Source: Williamsia sp.
Lineage (GTDB): Bacteria; Bacteroidota; Bacteroidia; Chitinophagales; Chitinophagaceae
Assembly: GCA_015069695.1 (NCBI GenBank)
Contig: JADCRZ010000003.1
Location: forward strand, 1 to 64,000
DNA: 64,000 bases
Direction: 5' to 3'
The notes below the pieces were generated by a model, which made no database searches, was not told where the DNA came from, and worked only from the letters and a program-made list of their open reading frames with translations. Below, in pieces: positions 60,572-64,000 of this stretch. Position numbers and translations under genes: made by a program. Each line of letters opens with the position of its first letter. Position 1 is the first letter of the stretch.

Positions 60572-62161
60572 TTAAAATGGCACATTTTGAGCAATTGAAT
60601 TTTTAATCCGCCTCAAGAATAGTGACAGTAAAAAATACAGCAGCAAGGAAAAGAGTGTATCATACAGGATGTATTTAAGATAATAACCCAGTGTCAACTT
60701 TACGCAGTAATCAGGCTTTGATATGATTAGAAATGTCAACCCCGAGCTTAAAACAAGGTTTATAAGAAGTCCAGTCGTCCAAACCGCTTTCTGCGTTCGA
60801 TGATTCCTGATATTCAGCGATTTTCTGTTGAAACAAACCAGGTAGATAAACAGCGCAGAACATATTGGCGTGAGCCACCGCAGCAAGAACAAGGGAAAAG
60901 TAGCCCCCGTGTAAAACTTTTCATCAGCTGGCTGAGGTGGCAACAAGCCGAAAAGAGGTTCAAAAAACCTTTGCCAATGCTGATTATGATCTTTTATTCT
61001 AAAACCGATTGCAAGGGCATTCCGCTGTTTGTAAGAATTATTGTAATTATTCTCCAGTGCATCTGTAAGAAAGCTCAAACGGAAGGTTTTACTGTGAAAA
61101 TCACTCCTTTGATGAACTATATCACTCTCATGGCCGGCTTCAATGTTCAAATTTTTAAAAAATGGATCCAGCTTCCTGGGTCCGAAAACAATCTTGAAAG
61201 AATCGTGGTTTTGAATCTCTTCCTTTGTAAACTTAACACGAAAAACGATCTTCCCTGCTTCTATGCTTTTATCCGCTGGAACTTCTGTTTCTTGCGCGTT
61301 GATTATCTTTACATCACTGTTCGTCGTCTCCGGTGAGTTTGTTATCAAAGAAAAGGAGATCCTGTCGTTTACTATACTTGTATTGCAGGACTCGATCCTT
61401 ATTTTATCATAATCGGTAAAACTTTGCCTCTTTATATCATATCTGTGGAATTTATCAAAATCAAACATTTTATCAATGAATGATATATGCTTGTTTTCAC
61501 AAAAGACGATTGCATAAAAATTTCTCGCTCCATTTACTTGTAATTCCCTGAAAGAATTGTCCGAAGAATAATAATTTCCAACATAGGGGAAAAGAAACCT
61601 GAAAATAAGAACCTGGTTATCTGATTTCCTTTCCAAAAATTTCTTAAAAGCATTTCCTATGCGGTTTCGCTCATTTTGCAACTGCTGGTCGATCGATCCC
61701 CTTGAAATTACAGATGGCACCCCATCAGTTAATACAATGCCGATTGAATCCCCTTTTCCAATCTCTTCAATGATTGTATCAAATGCAATACTGTATATAT
61801 TATCTTGACCATGAAAAACAGAACCTCTAGTAAGCAATTCCATAAAGCTTGCACCTTCTATTGGTATTCTAGATGCATGAGACGCAAACCCGAAATATTC
61901 AATTTTGCTATTGGAAGGCTTGATCGTGCTGAGATGATTAAACCACTCGTACACTCCTTTTGCAATCCCGACCGACTCGCTAAAAAAACCACCCATTGAC
62001 CTGGACGAGTCTACAAACACTTTGATATTCCTGGGTTCTACTGATGGCAGTTTATCAAATACAACTTGAGCTTTCTGAGCATATGCATTACCGGTAAAAA
62101 GCATTATAAAAAGGGAAAAACAAGCAGTTTTGAAGAACCCGAGCCTTAAGCGTTTATCCAT
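60572..62161 (-). CDS. Membrane-anchored vWA-domain protein
   Basis: A 529-residue protein with a signal peptide (ACFSLFIMLFTGNAYAQ). A von Willebrand A domain spans about 45-240, with the MIDAS motif DSSRSMG (D51, S53, S55) and the later VLTDGVPS Asp, so metal-dependent adhesion seems intact. A beta-rich region follows. Three membrane helices occupy the C-terminus (WLTPICSALFIYLVCF, GLLINLVLSSGLTFLII, YDTLFSLLLYFLLSLFL). The vWA domain should lie in the periplasm. It is first in the six-gene operon, 29 bp before the tubulin-like gene, and would be the envelope-facing part that binds a ligand or partner. Confidence 0.86.
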   Translation of the reverse strand: MDKRLRLGFFKTACFSLFIMLFTGNAYAQKAQVVFDKLPSVEPRNIKVFVDSSRSMGGFFSESVGIAKGVYEWFNHLSTIKPSNSKIEYFGFASHASRIPIEGASFMELLTRGSVFHGQDNIYSIAFDTIIEEIGKGDSIGIVLTDGVPSVISRGSIDQQLQNERNRIGNAFKKFLERKSDNQVLIFRFLFPYVGNYYSSDNSFRELQVNGARNFYAIVFCENKHISFIDKMFDFDKFHRYDIKRQSFTDYDKIRIESCNTSIVNDRISFSLITNSPETTNSDVKIINAQETEVPADKSIEAGKIVFRVKFTKEEIQNHDSFKIVFGPRKLDPFFKNLNIEAGHESDIVHQRSDFHSKTFRLSFLTDALENNYNNSYKQRNALAIGFRIKDHNQHWQRFFEPLFGLLPPQPADEKFYTGATFPLFLLRWLTPICSALFIYLVCFNRKSLNIRNHRTQKAVWTTGLLINLVLSSGLTFLIISKPDYCVKLTLGYYLKYILYDTLFSLLLYFLLSLFLRRIKNSIAQNVPF

Positions 62162-62748
62162 CTCACACGGATGTTTTTTAATAAATACAGGGATTTGGAC
62201 TTGTACGACCTATCTTAATGCAGACTTTACTTTTACGATTATTCAATACCTATTAAAGAAAGCACAGAAAATCTGATTGATACATCTAGGTTCTTCATGG
62301 CTATAGATAAAGATCAAGGTGTCGATGATACATAGAAGCAGACCTTTGTCATCATCTCTTTGTAAAAGATTGACTCTTACATCATGCACACTTGCTTCAT
62401 TGAAGTACGGGATTGCCTATTATAACACGATTATATGATCATAGAACATGCAAGGCACTTTTCAAGGGGAACAGCTACGAGATATACAATTATATAAATT
62501 ATTTGTAAGACTTCAAAATAAAAATTTATCAGGCAAAGATCAATTTGATGGTACGATATATATTAACATTGTCAGAAAATTCAGGCAAATACATGCCTTC
62601 TAAAATTTTAGTAATAATGGATCTTGGGCCACTCCCACCCCCACTGACCTCGCCCAAGTAGAAAATTCCGCCTGTAGTTGCTAATAGTCGCAGCTGTGCA
62701 TCAGATCTACTGACTGCTACGCAGTTGTACCGGTTTTAGCACTTTAGA
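62162..62748. other. Intergenic region upstream of the cytoskeletal operon
   Basis: About 590 bp. The part next to the vWA gene (62162-62528) is AT-rich, shows no gene and should contain the operon promoter. The part at 62529-62734 holds a coding remnant on the minus strand, listed separately. Confidence 0.5.
62529..62734 (-). pseudogene. C-terminal fragment of an unknown protein
   Basis: The minus strand is open for 67 codons after a stop and reads RYNCVAVSRSDAQLRLLATT followed by GGIFYLGEVSGGGSGPRS, ending IYRTIKLIFA-stop. Composition and pattern are protein-like, and the LLATTGGIFYL stretch resembles the last helix and strand of a vWA domain. There is no good start codon in the open part. 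It lies 14 bp behind the 62749 gene in another frame, so it may be the tail of a broken gene. Confidence 0.4.
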
Positions 62749-64000
62749 TCACTCCTGTTTACACCCCTCAATCAAAGCCCTCACTTCGCTGGTATTTTTG
62801 ATTTGCTTGGCATACTGGCACCACTTAATCAACCCTTCGCAACCTGTATATACTTCCATTTTCCTGGCTTTTTCAACGAATTCATAATAACCCTTGTCAC
62901 CACTGCCCGGAACGAGCTTATTTGCCCTTATATAATTATCACATGCGCGTTTATAGTTTCCATTCTTGAAAACACGACTGGCTTCTGCCACCAATATTGC
63001 TGATTGCACAGTATCAAACTTCAGCTGCAAACGAATTTGGTATCTTTTGACTAACATTATATTTTCCTGTGCCGAATCGGGGATAAGTTTAAGCAGCTTT
63101 TTGCAATCTTCAATAGCATCTTTGTAGATCCTTGTACCAAGAGGTGGGTTGTTTGTTATGCGTCTATTTTGTATCTCTTCGATCATCTTTAATTTCAATA
63201 AAACACTATCCCTCCACAACAGCCACCGATTATCTTTCTCATATTCCCTTTTTCTGTTTACATTTCCTTGAGATGTGCTGACTGGCTTTGAAAGGGTATG
63301 CGCAGGTGCCGGTTGTTCTTCTTTCTTTACAAAAATCAACTCCCGCCCCATCATCACAACACCTGCAATTGCACATCCGGCCAACAAGATTATCCACACC
63401 CACATGTACTTCGTGTTAATCTTCCTAACACGATCCAGAAACGACTGTACGCTGCGTAACCCTTGCACTTGCAGTTTCCCTATTCTTCTGCCACTCATAC
63501 GGCCGAGGCGTGCAGACGGAACTTCTACTTTCGTTCCAAAAGGAATCGAGTGATATTCAGAAATCATCATTGTGAGATCTTCAGCTTTTTGCTCTTTCTG
63601 AAATGCCCCTGCATCTACAAGCAGTGCAGTAACTTCACTTTCTTCTTCCAGTATCTGCTTACATTCCTGTATCCTCTCTAAACACTCAATGCGATTACTT
63701 ACCATTTGATTTGCTTGTTCATAATAGAGCAAAGCTTGGTAGTAAGATGCGCATTGTTGAAGCTTTGCTCCTGCTTCCATCAGGCTTTTGAATTCTTTCT
63801 CAGGATTAACATCCTGTAATGCCTTGTTTATGTCTTTCTGAAGTGCAACAATGGAGGGTGTAATGGTCAAAAGCGATGCTGCCTCACCAAGCAACGCCAA
63901 GGCATAAGTATACAATCGGTCATTAAAGCTGCTCCTACCGGCCTCCATTAAATGATTATAGGCTGACTCGTTCTGCAGCGCATGCAAGAATTCAACAGCG
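62749..64000 (-). CDS. Membrane protein with helical repeats (5' end outside window)
   Basis: The 3' 417 codons of a gene that runs off the right edge: the frame has no stop up to 64000, and the first possible start (TTG 63987) looks internal. The visible N-terminal half has TPR-like helices (YNHLMEAGRSSFNDRLYTYALALLGEA, then AGAKLQQCASYYQALLYYEQA). A basic stretch (ARLGRMSGRRIGKLQ) precedes one membrane helix (MWVWIILLAGCAIAGVVMMG). A second helical repeat part follows in the C-terminus (NGNYKRACDNYIRANKL). No family was recognised. It points towards the cytoskeletal operon but is separated from it by about 590 bp. Confidence 0.7.
   Translation of the reverse strand, partial: AVEFLHALQNESAYNHLMEAGRSSFNDRLYTYALALLGEAASLLTITPSIVALQKDINKALQDVNPEKEFKSLMEAGAKLQQCASYYQALLYYEQANQMVSNRIECLERIQECKQILEEESEVTALLVDAGAFQKEQKAEDLTMMISEYHSIPFGTKVEVPSARLGRMSGRRIGKLQVQGLRSVQSFLDRVRKINTKYMWVWIILLAGCAIAGVVMMGRELIFVKKEEQPAPAHTLSKPVSTSQGNVNRKREYEKDNRWLLWRDSVLLKLKMIEEIQNRRITNNPPLGTRIYKDAIEDCKKLLKLIPDSAQENIMLVKRYQIRLQLKFDTVQSAILVAEASRVFKNGNYKRACDNYIRANKLVPGSGDKGYYEFVEKARKMEVYTGCEGLIKWCQYAKQIKNTSEVRALIEGCKQE

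Overview
The window looks like chromosomal DNA of a Bacteroidota bacterium, probably a Chitinophagaceae-type lineage. The grounds are: RHS proteins with the DUF6443-type N-terminus typical of that phylum, a two-component sensor of the beta-propeller/Y_Y_Y type, many SPI and SPII secreted proteins, AT-rich leaders without clear Shine-Dalgarno sequences, and TAnnTTTG-like -7 elements. No rRNA, tRNA or CRISPR array was recognised.

Layout. (1) 0-9 kb is a decaying mobile region: an IS21 element with a frameshifted istA, a ParE-type toxin-antitoxin pair, two tandem tyrosine recombinases (one with an in-frame TAG), a CHC2-TOPRIM-ATPase primase, a SymE-like toxin and an XRE regulator. (2) 9-21 kb is a minus-strand RHS locus: a tail-fibre-like protein, a coiled-coil/barrel protein, a 1396-aa YD-repeat protein, an RHS protein ending in an alpha/beta-hydrolase tip, and a small lipoprotein that is probably its immunity protein. 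(3) 22-29.5 kb holds a glycosyltransferase, a GT-C-like membrane protein and an acyltransferase, mixed with IS91, IS110 and ISL3 remnants. (4) 29.6-64 kb is the most interesting part.

Region 4 carries several cysteine proteases of the caspase/clostripain/CHAT (clan CD) group: a truncated caspase-like gene, a 695-aa caspase-like protease, a clostripain-like C11 protease, a TPR-CHAT protein and a 1501-aa caspase-nSTAND-TM-propeller protein. With them are a frameshifted propeller sensor kinase and a NarL/FixJ response regulator. Two perfect 12-bp palindromes whose centres lie 22 bp apart sit in front of the operon that starts with a giant lipoprotein and continues into TPR-CHAT, caspase-nSTAND, a small membrane protein and a membrane-anchored Ppx/GppA-like ASKHA protein. 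A second, convergent operon (62161 down to 52395) encodes a vWA protein, a tubulin/FtsZ-like GTPase, an RDD membrane protein, a giant actin/Hsp70-fold protein and two membrane coiled-coil proteins. The two operons end 32 bp apart.

Working model (inference): the protease operon is a sensor/effector module, perhaps for regulated cell death or conflict, under two-component control. The neighbouring operon is a membrane-associated cytoskeletal or membrane-remodelling machine. Whether the two act together is untested. Every IS-type gene except istB, and also the sensor kinase, carries a single-base lesion or truncation, so either decay or assembly errors should be checked.
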